From positions 12,744,501 to 12,808,500 of the forward strand of contig CM072344.1 of NCBI GenBank assembly GCA_036874045.1: DNA of 64,000 nt. Direction: 5' to 3'. The position numbers and the translations under genes were made by a program. Shown in pieces: positions 12,918 to 25,839 of the stretch (the first letter of the stretch is position 1; every line of letters starts with the position of its first letter). This DNA is from Cymodocea nodosa (lineage: Eukaryota > Streptophyta > Magnoliopsida > Alismatales > Cymodoceaceae). Below the pieces are notes generated by a model. The model searched no databases and was not told where the DNA came from. It saw nothing but the letters and a program-made list of their open reading frames with translations.

Positions 12918-15179
12918 TTATCTATTCCTCTTAAGTATATCACTTATAGCATTACATATTTTATCTCCTAGATGCCTAATATCATTTATGATTTCGTTAA
13001 ACACATCATCTAGGTCAGGAGGTATTTGGGGTTGCTGTTCTGCTCAAACTGAATAACTTGGTTGTTGTGGTCGAATCTGTTCTGTACAATCTGTTGGTTG
13101 TTGTTATTGTTGTTGAGGTTGATGCATGACTTGGAATTGTTGCAAATCTTTTACACTAAAAGCTCTCATGCCTTTAATTTCAGAGGGCCAATCGGATAAA
13201 TTCAATTGGCTTGCAAGGAGTCTACATACAACATCACCAAAAAATAACTTTGAACTCATATGCTGTAGTTGAGAAGTAAAAACATCAAATCAATTGATTT
13301 GAATTCTATTCAGTAGGCCATAAGTTGCATATAAACAGCTTATGCTAACTTCCATATTGTGTCCGACTCTCTAAAATAAATTGGCATGCAATATATTTGC
13401 AATAAATCTTGCCTTTGCATTCAGATTTTCCATGAGTCTCATTTCAGTATATAAATTTGGAATTTTTGATAAAGACTAAATGTTCCATTCCAGTTGTCTA
13501 ATCATGTCAAATCTGTTTGTAACAACAACTCCTTCATTCTTTAAACCCAAAACGTCAAAAATTAATTCAGGAGACAATAGTAACTCCTGTTTATTTATTT
13601 GAGTTTTCAGTATATTTTCATTCTTGACGAGATTGCTATAAAAAGCTGCAATAAGCTCTTTGTATTGCTTCCATTTCGTTCTAACTAGCAAGAATTGAAT
13701 GAGGCCTTGATACTCAAATAGATCTCTCATATCAATCAAATTTCTGAATTTTATTGGTAGAGCATGTAGAATCTGACATATAATCAGACTATTGTATTTC
13801 TTCATTGCTTCCTCAGATCTAAAATAAATTGAATTACCTTGAATTTGTAATACTGTACACAAAGAAGGTGATACCTGAAGCTGTGATTTAAAGTTTAATT
13901 CATCTTCAAGAACCTCTTCTTCAAAATGAATGTCATGTTCCTCTGTGAAAATATTTTCTTGAAGTTGTGTATGTACACTTGATTCTTCAACTTCAACAGT
14001 GTAAGGAACATTTTCAATATGCTCAACATTCATTTGTTTAGTCTCTATAGAATGTTTAGAGTTCAATTTTTCCACAAATTCTACAACCGGTGTATCTGTT
14101 TGTAATTGTTCATTTTGTTCAACAGATATCTCCATTGATACATGTTGTGAATTCTCAAACTCTGCTTCTATAGATTCTAAAGAAGGCTAGTTGACATTTA
14201 GCTCTTCTAGAGTCTTAACTTTTTCAATATCCGCTACTCCAGACAATTCAGCCTGTGAACTAGTTACTACCTCAACATTGTCAATTATATTTGCAATAAC
14301 TTGATCAATGTCAATTGCCCGATGCTCTAATTTTTCAATTTCTGCATCATCTAAACTTGTACTAATAGAAAAAGTTGAGCTCATATTTGACTTGGATTTC
14401 TTCTCAAGTTTTCTAGCTAGAGAAAATAAAGTTGCATTATCTTCATCAGTTTCAGTATGCTCAGAATTGATGATTTTATTAGATGCACTATAAGGTACAA
14501 TATCTAGACATACATTGTCCTTTGGAAATAAATGCTCATTCAATTTTCCTTTTCCAGTAGACTTTGTTTCCTTAGTCATAATTTTTCTTCTTCTATAACA
14601 CTTTTGTTTCTCCTCTTCAAGTATTGCTGTTTCCTTTTCAAATTGCTCTATAAAAGTTTTCTACTTTAATTCTTCTAAGGCACTTTCTATTGCAACTACC
14701 TTTCAAAGACCTTCAACTTTTCTTTTATCTACAACAATATTTGATTCTACTTCTTTTGAATATAAAGGAGTAGGTATAGAAGATTCATGTTCTTCCTCAA
14801 ATGCATGTAGTTGTGTACCACTCGGAGGAGTTTGATGAATTCTATTTGATGAACCTATACCTTTTTCCATATATTTTGCATATTGTTCAAGAAATGCAAT
14901 CTCAGCATATTTCATTCTATATTCTCTATCATATTTACTTTAAATACCCATGTATGTAATACTGGCATCTGTATTTTGAAGTTCTTGTCTAACTTCATCT
15001 AGTATTTCTTTAGAAAAGAAGTATTCACTGTAAATTTTTGCTAACCTTTTGTCCACTTGTAGTATTTTCTAAAACCAAGTGCGTGGAACTTCATTAGTAT
15101 CTATTTCTTTTCCTTTTGCATCTCCTCTGCTTTTGCCTTTTCCTTTGCCACGACCCTTGTAGAACTTTGAGACCATCAT
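12918..15179 (-). pseudogene. ORF3 of copia A, 'putative plant transposon' domain
   Basis: After pol, a further coding region starts at the ATG at 15,179 with a basic GRGKGKGKSRG N-terminus and ends at the TAA at 12,918-12,920. The middle is acidic. The conserved part (about 13,480-13,750) reads LFEYQGLIQFLLV, then FYSNLVKN and LSPELIFDVLGLKNEGV. This FY-N-L ... LGL pattern matches what is annotated in plant proteomes as a putative plant transposon protein domain (from memory; function unknown). The C-terminus is Gln-rich and ends in a coiled-coil-like helix. Several stops and a frameshift interrupt it (for example after 14,703, 14,187 and 13,476). Homologues lie at 34,652-37,198 and 45,089-46,374. 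Confidence 0.75.
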
Positions 15180-16763
15180 CGCAGGTTGTAACAACAACAA
15201 GCGGGAAAGATTTTCAAACAAAGTTTACAAATAACCTAAGTGCCCGTGTAATAAGTGTTTAAGTAGAGTTTTAGGCGAATAACTCAACGTATAAAGAAGT
15301 CGGGTTTTGGATTTAAAAGAATATTGAATAAAGTTTATTCAATTAAGATGCCCGAAATATTCAAGTATAACTCGTTGAGTTAACTAACCTAACGAGTAAA
15401 ATGCTATCTAGAGGTAGTTTTACATGTTACCTTACATAACATAACGTTTAGTTAATACACTTTACTAAAACCAAGTTTCAGATATTTTCAACTAAAACCT
15501 TTTGAAGACAACACACATGCTACACTTAACATTATCTTGAGAACATTGTAAACTATTCTAATATTCTCTTCTTATGAATCTAAAATAGTTTGTTTGTCTT
15601 TTTTAAATTATTTCATCAAGATCTTAAGAGAACTAAACTCAGATTAACCAAGATTTGTATTGAATTATATTAATCTGTTTTGGGCATTGTTAATCCTCCC
15701 CCTACAAATATACTTCAAATATATTCAATAACATACAAAATATACTTGTATAACAATAGGTGTTAAGTATAACTATACTTTTAAATTTTCTTTTCAGAAA
15801 CTTCCATTAACTTGAATTCATCAAAAATGATTTCCAGAATCAAGTCCTATTGTATATGAATCAAAACACAACTTTAAACTCAATATGATTAATTCAAGGA
15901 GAATAAAAGAATGTATCTCAAATAAACATTTTCAAAAGTACTAATAGTGATTCAATAAATCAACAGTCATATTGGTAGAAACTATATTCGATTCAAAGAT
16001 ATCTATAATTAATGAAACAACTTTTTCTTTCCAAAACAGTAAATATTGATAATTTTCTTTAAAAGTTAGTTTGAAAAGCTTGAATCATACAAGAGTTTTC
16101 TAATGTACCTGTCTAATGAGCTTTCAGTCAACAATCTTAGATCTAATCAAGACCTTAGGTTGCCATATCTAAAGAATCCTTTTATTAGGACAACAATCCT
16201 TACATACCTATCTGCTCAAGTACAAAAGGCTCGTGATCAAACTGATCAATAAACTCTCAAAGATTTTCACTTTGTAAGCACTTTTCATTTTAAGCATAGT
16301 ATATATGTATTCCATTAATATAGATGCAATAAAACACAAATCTCATACAATTTTTACTTCTATGATTTTATTGAAAATATGAATCAGTTTCAATAAGCTC
16401 ATACTTTTGATTAACAGTTTAAGATAATTTACATATAAATTATTCTACAAGTTTAATCAATCAAGTCAAATTCATGCATGATCATATGCACTTTCATTGA
16501 TTCAAAGAAAACACTTAATCAAAATTTCAAAATTTCTAAAGTTATTTAATGTTTTTCATTTACACTTCCACTTAAAATTGTGAAAACCATTAAAATTGAT
16601 AAACTACGTAAAATCAATAAGATGCTACTATAATTTTACAATAAATACATAGTATCTTATGCAGTAGTTTAGATATTACTTAAAAATTTATGATAAATAT
16701 ATAATATCTATGAGGTGAACAACATCATCAATAATATTTATCTTTTTGTGGAGTTTAAGCATT
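15180..16763 (-). other. Noncoding post-pol region of copia A
   Basis: About 1.6 kb between the pol stop and ORF3 with no open frame. It contains an internal purine tract (TGTAGGGGGAGGA in minus-strand reading, about 15,694-15,706), which would act as a central polypurine tract. The 15,690-16,500 part is clearly homologous to 58,535-59,385, which lies inside a gypsy element. Confidence 0.7.
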
Positions 16764-18360
16764 TTACACATCACATAGCCTACAAATACCCAAATTTAAT
16801 CTTATGTTGGAGAATGTACTTTCGTCTAGAGGTTTTGTAAATATATCAGCTAATTGATTTTTACTAGACACAAATCCTAGTTTAATTTTTCCTTTAATTA
16901 TGTTATCTCTTAGAAAATGATGTCTAACCTCTATATGCTTTGCTCTAGAATGTAATATAGGATTTTTGGAAATATTTATTGTAGAACTACTATCACAATA
17001 AATCTCAGTTGTATCATAAGATAATCCAAAGTCTTCTAAAGTTTGCCTTATCCATAGAATCTAAGTGCTACATAGTGTAACAGCAACATATTAAGCTTTT
17101 GTAGTAGAAAGTGCTACACAGTTTTGCTTTTTACTAAACCATGACACCAAATTATTTCCCAATAATTGACATGTGCCACTAGTACTCTTTCTATCAAATT
17201 TAGATCCTACGTAATCAGCATCAATATATCCTACAAGATCTATTGAACTATCCTTAGAATAATATAGTCTGAAATTTTTAGTTCCTTGTATATATCTAAA
17301 TATTCTTTTAACTGCAATTGAGTGTGATTCTTTAGGATTAGATTGAAATCTAGCACAAGTACACAAGGCAAACATAATATCAAGTCTACTAGCAGTCAAA
17401 TAAAGTAAAGAACCAATCATACTTCTGTATTTTCTTCGATCTATTGATTTTCCTATGTCATCAATATCTAACTTTAAAGAAGTACTCATAGGAGTTCTTC
17501 AAATCCTTGTATCATTAAAATTAAATTTCTTAAGCATTTTATCTGCATATTTTTCCTGATTTAAAAATATACCTTTATCCATTTGCTTAATTTGAAGTCC
17601 TAGAAAATATGAAAGTTCTCCTATCATACTCATTTCAAACTGACTAGTCATCTCTTTAGAAAATATTTTTATCAGTTTATCAAAGGTTACTCCAAAGATT
17701 ATATCATCCACATATATTTGAACAACAATCTGATCTTTACCATCTCTTTTGATAAATAGAGTATGATCTACTTTTCCCATGATATAACATTGTTCTATTA
17801 AGAAAGTAGATAACATTTCATACTATGATCTAGGTGCTTGCTTCAAACCATATAAGGCTTTCTTCAATTTATATACAAAGTCAGGATTTTTAATATCTTC
17901 AAATCCAGGTGGTTGTTTTACATAGACTTCTTCATTAATTAAACCATTTAGAAATGCACTCTTTACATTCATTTGATATAATTTAAAATCAATATAACAA
18001 GCATAGGCCAATAATATTCTAATACTTTCTAACCTAGCTAGAGGAGCAAATATTTCATCATAATCTAGTCCTTCTTCTTGTGTATACCCTTGTGCAACTA
18101 ATCTAGCTTTGTTTCTTATAACTTGACTAGTCTCACTAGTTTTGTTTCTAAAGATCCACTTTGTACCTATTATGGACTAATTTTCTAGTGGAGAGACTAA
18201 TTCCCAAACATCATTTCTAATGAATTGATTTAGTTCTTCTTGCATTGCCACTATCCAATTTTCATCAAATAATGCTTCTTCTATATTCCTTAGTTCCACC
18301 ATAGAAACAAACATACACATACTATTTAAGTTAACTGAAGCTTTAGTTTTAACTCCCTCA
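16764..18360 (-). pseudogene. Copia A reverse transcriptase and RNase H
   Basis: The RT is nearly complete in one frame. It shows IFRNK and VAQGYTQEEGLDYDE near 18,100, then YQMNVKSAFLNG and VYVKQPPGFED (17,823-18,011). YGLKQAPRS and the catalytic YVDD at 17,703-17,714 follow, then GELSYFLGLQIKQ. RNase H follows with DADYVGSKFDRKSTSG, SWFSKKQNCVALSTT and a tail with YCDSS and HSRAKHIEVRHHFLRD, ending at the TAA at 16,764. In-frame stops fall at a Trp position near 17,820, after KA at 17,088, and at a Gln position near 18,180. These enzymes would copy the element RNA; this copy is broken by stops rather than large deletions. Confidence 0.9.
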
Positions 18361-19857
18361 TTAATATTACCAATGACTTAAGTAATGAGATGTGATGAAG
18401 AATAACGCCAATTTCTCTGATTTTCCTTAATATTCTCATCAACATCTGAAAGTCCATCACTTTCATCATTAGTTTGATCATTTAAGTTCATATTTTTGAT
18501 TTTCTCAAATAAATCTTCAATCTCTCTATTGATCTCTAACTCTTTTGGGAAATTGATCAAATCATCATTATCAGCTTTAGATTGAGATTCTCTAAAAGAA
18601 TTTTCATTGAAGCTTACATGTAGGGTTTTTTCAATAGTTCTAGAAGTCTTGTTATATACTCTATAAGCTTTACTTCTAGTAGAGTAACCTACAAAAATTC
18701 CTTCATCTGCTTTGGCTTGAAATTTATCTCTTTTATACTTAGTATTAAGAATAAAACACTTGCAGCCAAATGGTTTCATATAAGAAATTTTTGGAATCCT
18801 ATTAAACATAATTTCAAAAGGAGTTTTATTAACACGAGGTCTTAAGTGATTTCTATTAATAACATAGCAAGTTGTAGTCATTGCTTCAGCTCAAAGATTT
18901 TGATGTAACTTATGTTCATTCAACATGGTTTTGGCCATTTCCTGAAGTGATCTATTCTTTCTCTCAACAACACCATTTTGAGACGGTGCTCTTGAAAAAG
19001 AAAATCTGTGATCAATGTCATGCTCTTTACAATAATTATCCATTTGATCATTATCAAATTTCGTACCATGATCACTCCTAAGTTTTTGAACAGAAACACT
19101 TTGTTCATTTTGAAAAAGATTGCAAAACATTTTAAACTTTTCAAAAACTTCTAGTTTTAGATGCTAGAAAATAAACCTAAGTGTATCTAGAGAAATCATC
19201 TACTAAAACAAATACATACTGTTTACCACCAAGACTCATGATTCTTGTTGGTCCAAATAGATCCATATGTATAAGTTCTAAGACTCTCTTGCTTGATATA
19301 TCAATTTTGGATTTAAAAGAGTTTTTGTGAAGTTTACTTAACTCACATGCATCACACGTAAAGTCCTTTGAGTATTTAATCTTTGGTAAACCTCTCACTA
19401 AATATTTTCTAGACATTTTATGTAACAACTTCATATTTATATGCCTGATCCTTTTATGCCACAGATATGCATCACTAGTTTCAGCTAGCAAACATGAATT
19501 TAAATCAACTACACTAGAAGGTAAAGATAAAATACATACAAAAACTTTTCTTTTAGTACTAAACTTAAGTTCATCTCTATTTTTATGAATAATTTTACAT
19601 ACATTATCTTCAAACACTACATAATATCCATTCTCAGCTAGTTTTATAACACTCAACAAATTAAATCCTAGGTTTTCTACATATAGTACATTCGAAATAA
19701 CACAAGTCGGAGTTATTTGAACATTGCCCATACCTATGATTTTATCCTTGCTTTTGTTTCCAAATGTTACACTACCTTTCGTGATATTTGTAAAATTTTT
19801 TAGTAAACTTTTCTGTCTAGTCATGTGACTTGATGCTCCACTGTCCAAGATCCATTT
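18361..19857 (-). pseudogene. Copia A protease and integrase
   Basis: Protease begins WILDSGASSHM at about 19,857, with the catalytic DSG intact. A pre-integrase zinc-binding region follows with LWHKRIRHIN and CDACE (H-H-C-C). The integrase core has its catalytic Asp in HMDLFGP, the second in SDHGTKFDN and the Glu in NGVVERKNRSLQEM. A frameshift near 19,150-19,180, just after VDDFSRYT, moves the remainder to another frame. The C-terminal part (18,378-18,881) has INRNHLRPRVNKTPFE and KPFGCKCFILN. Integrase would join element DNA to the host chromosome. Confidence 0.9.
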
Positions 19858-22140
19858 TGATGTTGTTTCCTCCTACAAAACAAATTAAGAAAAACTTTTT
19901 CTTGGTACCCAATGTTGTTGAGGACCAAGTTCATTAAATGCATATTTCTTCTTTTTATTTAAAAACAGTTTAACGTTATCATTTACATTCTTATTAGTTG
20001 TATGTACTATTGACTTATCATTAGCATCATACTTACTTATAGCATTATTGCTCTTATAATCATTCTTTTTATTTTCAGATGTAGTATAACCAAGACCAAG
20101 CTGATTTTTCTCAGATGTTAATTTATTTTGGTCATGCTCATACATTTCATTAAGTTCATACTAAGATTTTGTACTTGTATTAACAATTTCAGTACATACA
20201 AAATCTTTTTTTGCACAAGAATTTTCAGATAAATCACATGTAGAATGAGTAATTGGTCTAATACCAGTGTTTTGAATTTCATGCTCAGGTTTTTGAATTT
20301 TCAGTTTACTACAATTGTCTGAAATTTTAGAAACATTAGAAACTGAATTTCCAAAACAAGAAACAAGATTTTTAGAAACATTAATAGTCATGTTAGAAGT
20401 ACATTTAAACAAATCACATTGATTTATATTATTACTACATGATTCATCCCTTGAAGTACCTACTTCTACATATTTATTACCTTGTTTCATGATAAAAGGA
20501 ATTTTAATCTTAGATTTACTTGAACTACAACTAATAAATCCTTTATTGGCTTGAGATTCAGGATATTTAGGATAATTAAATCCTAAGCTAAATTTATATG
20601 ATACCGTAGGGGTACTAGTTAATTTGTCTAACTTAGTTTGACTTAAATTCTATTTCTCAATGGTAGAATTTAAATCTAGCTCTCTCATTTTTAATTTATC
20701 AATCTCTACCTCAAGATCATTTATATTTTTTCTCAACATTTCATTTTCAAATTCTATCTTTAATTTTTCAGCATTTGTATTCTATATTTGTTCATGCAAG
20801 ACACATTTATTAAATCTAAATTTATGCAAATCTCTAGCATGATTTTCATTATTACATTTAAACTTTTCTAAAGTAGTAGACAGGAAACAATTTTCTTCTT
20901 CCACAATGGATAAAGAGTTTCTGATATTCTTATTTTCTAGTTTACAACATTTAAGTTTTTGTAATAATGCATGATAAGCACATAATAATTCATCAAAGTT
21001 AAAATCTAAATGACTTTCAGGATCAGATATTACCTTAGACTCATCTGCCATGAAGCACACATGAGCAACGTCTTCTAACTCTAGTTCTCCTTCTAAATGT
21101 GAAGATTTTGATGATGATTCCTCAAATTCAGACTCTTCTAACGTGTCATCCCAAGTGACCTTTAAAGCTTTTTTCTTGTAAAACTTTTTCTGAGTTTTCT
21201 AAGTCGTCTTCTTCTGATTTGTCCTACTATGCTTTTCATTTTTCCTTATAGGACAATCTAGAGAAAGATGTCTAGGTTTTTTACAGTTGTAACAGACATA
21301 CTTTCTAGATGAAGAATTCTTGTCATTCAGTGATTTTCATGTTGAGGGTTTATCATTTTTGTTCCTTTGCTATTTCCTAGCTTTCCATGCTTTCTTGAAT
21401 TTCCTAGTCAACAAAATCAAATCCTCATTAGAATTAGTAAATATATCAGAATCTGAATTAATTTCAAATGTTATTTCTTTCTTCATTTTTAGTTTATTGT
21501 GACTTAGTGATTCATTTAATTGAACTTCACAAGTAGTTAAGTTTCCTATAAGTTCATTCATGGTATAAACATTTAAATCTCGTGATTCCTCAATTGATGT
21601 TATTTTCTGAGACCATTTAGAACTTAGGTATCTGAGAATTTTCTTCACCAAATCCTTCTGTTCGAAATTCTTTCCTAAGCATTTTAAAGAGTTTATGATA
21701 TCAAGAAATCTAGAAAACATCTCAGAAATACTTTCATCTTCATGCATCTTAAAAAGTTCATACTTATGAATTAACATGTTTATCTTAGTCTCTTTAACTT
21801 GAGAAGTACCTTCATGTAAAACTTCTAATGCATGCCACACCTCATAAGCAGATTTATATGCTGACACTTTACTGAACTGTTCATAACTCAATGCACAAAA
21901 TAAAATATTTAAGCCCTTAACATTCAAAGTTTCATTTTCTTTTTCAGTAATTATCCACGTATTATAAGTAGTTAACAGAGTATATGGTTTAGAAATCATG
22001 AACCACAACTTATGATTTATACTTTAAAGAAAAATTGTCATCCTATATTTCTAATATTCAAAATGTATTCCATCAAATAAAGGAGGATGATTAAGATTTT
22101 GGCCTTCATACAGAGAAAAATTACCATTTCCAGTAGCCAT
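19858..22140 (-). pseudogene. Copia A gag
   Basis: The ATG at 22,140 gives MATGNGNFSLYEGQN, matching the gag starts at 8,404 and 61,534. The UBN2-like gag core (21,370-22,008) contains KPYTLLTTYNTW, LNVKGLNILFCALS and KETKINMLIHKYELFKMHED. A zinc-knuckle region lies near 21,240-21,300. A coiled-coil-rich spacer (20,782-21,060, and on to 19,885) precedes protease. Several in-frame stops break it (two before 22,008, others at 21,370, 20,782 and 20,161), but frame is kept from 22,140 through protease. Confidence 0.88.
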
Positions 22141-22321
22141 CTTCCTTAGATTTTTCAACCTATTTGATTTTAAACAGTTTAAAACTTTAAAACAACTTGA
22201 GCCTTAAATCAAGAAAGTTAAACGTATGCTTAGATATTAATTTCTATTTAAAAACAAGGAAGGTAGAATAAGCAATGATATTAAATAAGTTGGTATCGAT
22301 TTTATATCAAAGATTATTAAC

Positions 22322-22338
22322 AAAACTCTGATACCACT
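22322..22338 (-). other. Primer-binding site of copia A
   Basis: In minus-strand reading AGTGGTATCAGAGTTTT directly follows the LTR end. TGGTATCAGAG is the standard complement of the initiator tRNA-Met 3' end used by plant copia elements, so it marks LTR A2 as the 5' LTR of the element below it. Confidence 0.9.
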
Positions 22339-23295
22339 TGTAGGATCATATGACTACACAAGAGGGGGGTGAATTGTGTTTTTCAACATTTTCGATTATA
22401 ATTGAAACTTTAAAACTCAAAAACAAGTTAAGACATTATTTTCATAAAATCATTTTTATTCAAGGTTTCAATTACAATATGCAATTCAATTCCCCTCAAA
22501 AATTGTAGATGCAATTATATATCGATATCATGTTTCATCTATACAATTTCATAACTACAAACAGAGAAAACTAATTTGCGGAATTTAAAACATTTCTCCC
22601 TGTTTGAGATCTTTCTTCTTCTTCTTCTCTTTCTTCTTCAATAATTTTTCAGTGACGAATATCTATTCTTTCTCTACTTCACTGAATTTGCTTTCTTCTA
22701 ATACTTTAAACTACTAATAAATAAATGTTTTTATAATAAGAATTTTACCATGTGCAAAAATAACAACTTAAGTTTTATAACACTAACCTAATGTGTTGCC
22801 TTAGAGTTCAATATAACAACTCAACGCGTTTAGTTATGTTAACTTAACGAGTTAAACATGTGCACCTCACGTGATACAATATAGCATTCGTAACTTATAA
22901 TTTCACCACATGTACAACACTAACTTAACGAGTTCGTCTCTTCTTTTACTTACTAACTTAACGAGCTCTCACGTGATCTCTATACAAATAACACTCTAAC
23001 TTAACGAGTTATCTAAACATGCATTGTTCATGATATAGATATATAACTTTAAAACATATCATGCTTTTCAATAAAAACACACATTAACTTAACGTTTAGT
23101 TAAATGAGAAATTAATGCAATGAAATGACTAGTTATTAACTTAGTATAATTTCATATCCAATACAGACAAATATTTATATCAGTAAACTTTTTCTATATT
23201 AATTGATGTACTTAATTTCCTTTCACAAGCAATAGTAATTGAGCAAATATGATTATTTTCATTCAGCACACATCATCAAAACAAAATACTCAACA
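22339..23295 (-). mobile_element. 5' LTR of copia A (LTR A2, internally deleted)
   Basis: In minus-strand reading it starts TGTTGAGTATTTTG at 23,295 and ends CCTACA at 22,339. It is 957 bp long against about 1,613-1,642 for the other A LTRs. One deletion of roughly 620 bp falls at about 22,712, and a second of about 45 bp near 22,968 lies between short direct repeats (TTAACGAG / CTCACGTGA). It is also preceded by polypurine tracts and an ORF3 tail, so it serves as the 3' LTR of a second, truncated copy. Confidence 0.88.
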
Positions 23296-24270
23296 ATCTC
23301 CCCCTTTTTGATGATGACAAAACCATATTAAATCAATTATGAAATATATTTAACTCAACAAAGCACCTTCGTTGGGTTAACTTTTAATTCAACAAACAAG
23401 TTTGTTGACTTAAGTTCACTTAAGCTTATTTCTATTGTTTGTGTAAATTTCACCTCTTAGAAATAAAACTTTCAGATGTCAATAATTACATAAGTATCAT
23501 TTCTCCCCCTTTCATTATATAATTTAATAACCATATAATTTTCTTTTAGATTACATTATCATCTATCAGATACAATAACCATATAAACATCATCTCCCTT
23601 TATAATATATGCAATTAAAATCATAATCATCTTCTTTTATAACATGTCTCCCCCTTTTTGTCATTAATCAAAAAGATGATTACATAGAATATATATATAG
23701 CAAGAGACATATTTACAACAATGCTTTCTGTAAACAATAATAAGAATTGTAGACATTTACAAAAAAATGTATTGTTCAATGAATACAAACATTACATTTT
23801 GTATTCAGATATAAGCAAACAGACTGTTATCTATTCCTCCTAAGTATATCACTTATAGCATTACATATTTTATCTCCTAGATGCCTAATATCATTTCTGA
23901 TTTCGTTAAGCACATCATCTAGGTTAGGAGGTATCTGGGGTTGCTGTTCTGCTCGAATTGAATAACTTGGCTGTTGTGGTCGAATCTGTTCTATACAATC
24001 TGTTGGTTGTTGTTGTTGTTGTTGAGGTTGATGCATGGCTTGAAATCGTTGCAAATCTTTCACACTAAAAGCTCTCATGTCTTTAGTTTTAGAGGGCCAG
24101 TTGGATAAATTTAATTGGCTTGCAAGGAGTCTACATATAGCATCACCAAAAAATAACTTTGAATTCATATGTTGTAGTTGAGAAGTAAAAACATCAAACC
24201 AATTGATTTGAATTCTATTCAGTAGACCATAAGTTGCCTATAAACAGCTTCTGTTGACTTCCATATTGGG
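23296..24270 (-). pseudogene. Duplicate ORF3 tail and 3' region of copia A
   Basis: This stretch matches 12,375-13,350 nearly base for base: the same polypurine tracts, noncoding 3' region and ORF3 C-terminus. The ORF3 part is open at 23,827-24,168, contains QPQQQQQQP and ends LGDKICNAISDILRRNR. Similarity stops abruptly at about 24,271, where plus-strand integrase of element B resumes. It is therefore the 3' end of a second A copy arranged in tandem with the first. Confidence 0.88.
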
Positions 24271-25839
24271 TTTACTTGGGTTTATTTTCTAGCTAATAAA
24301 ATTGAAGTTTTTGAAATATTTAAGATATTCTGTAATAAAGTTCAAAATGAGGAAAATGTTAAAATTCAAAAACTTAGGAGTGATCATGGTACAGAATTTG
24401 ATAATGATCAAATGGACACCTTTTGTGAAGAATTAGGCATAGATCATAAGTACTCATTTCTAAGAGCTCATTCACAAAATGGGATAGTAGAACGTAAAAA
24501 TAAATCACTTCAGGAAATGTCCAGAACCATGTTAAATGAAAATAAGTTACCCCTATCTCTCTAGGTAGAAGCAGTTCATACAGCATGTTATGTTATAAAT
24601 AGAGTGCATCTAAGACCAATTCTGGATAAAACTCCTTATGAGATATGGTATAAGAGGGTTCTCAAAATAAGTTATTTAAAACCCTTTAGTTGCAAGTGTT
24701 TTATTTTAAACACTAATGAACATAGAGACAAATTTAGAGCTAAATCAGATGAGGGTATTTTTGTTAGTTATTTCATTAGAAGTAAGACATATAGAGTATA
24801 TAACAAATCAACAAAAACCATTGAGGAAACCCTGCATGTGAAATTTCATGAAAATTCTCATTTGGATTTTAGACATGTTGAAAACTTTGATTCAGAAATT
24901 CTCCCAGAAATAATACCAAACAATGTTGACAGAGAAATTGAGAGATTATTTGATGGAATAAGAAATATAAATTTAAATGATGAAGATTTAAAAGAAAATA
25001 ATGTCATACCTATATAAAATGTGTAACAACATAGAAATTGGCATTATGCTTCATCTCATCCTATTGATCACATAATAGGCGATCCTAATCAAGGAGTCAG
25101 GACTAGGTCATCAGTAGTCAACATTTGTGATGCTTATTCATTTGTTTCCTTACTAGAACCTAAGAAAATTGAAGATGCCTTAGAAGATGAATTTTGGTAT
25201 TTAGCTATGCAAGATGAGCTAAATCAATTTATAAGAAATGAGGTATAGGATCTAGTTCCACCACCTGAAAATCAGTCCATAATAGGAACAAGGTGGGTAT
25301 TTAGAAACAAAGTAGATCAGGATGGACATATAGTTAAAAATAAAGCTAGGTTAGTTGCTCAAGGTTACAAGCAAGAGGAAGGAATTGACTATGATGAAAC
25401 ATTTGCTCCTGTTACTAGACTAGAATCAATACGAATTTTGTTAGCATATGCTTGTTATATGGATTTCAAATTATATCAAATGGATGTTAAGACTTTTTTT
25501 TAAATGGATATATAAAAGAAGAAGTTTATGTAAAACAACCTCCAGGTTTTGAAGATTCAAAATATCTCGAGTATGTTTACAAGCTTAAAAGGCACTATAT
25601 GGACTTAAACAAGCCCCTAGGTCTTGGTATGAAAGATTATCTAAATTTCTTATGAAAAAAGGGTATTCTATGGGAAAGGCAAATCGCACTCTTTTTATGA
25701 AGAAGGTCAAAAGAGATATATTGGTAGTTCAAATCTATGTAGATGACATCATATTTGGAGCAACAAATGATAAATTAGTTGAGTCTTTTTCGAAAGACAT
25801 GACTAATCAATTTGAAATGAGTATGATGGGTGAACTATC
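24271..25839 (+). pseudogene. Copia B integrase (part) and reverse transcriptase
   Basis: The sequence starts abruptly in the integrase core at FTWVYFLANK and continues with LRSDHGTEFDNDQMD and NGIVERKNKSLQEM, then NRVHLRPILDKTPYEIW and the acidic linker (open at 24,604-25,017). RT shows [34 protein letters not shown] in several pieces, YQMDVK, VYVKQPPGFED and YVDD at 25,736-25,747. Frameshifts lie near 25,495 and 25,590, with a stop at 25,015 and others upstream. The frame is interrupted at GELSF by the solo LTR at 25,845 and resumes at 27,492. Confidence 0.88.
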
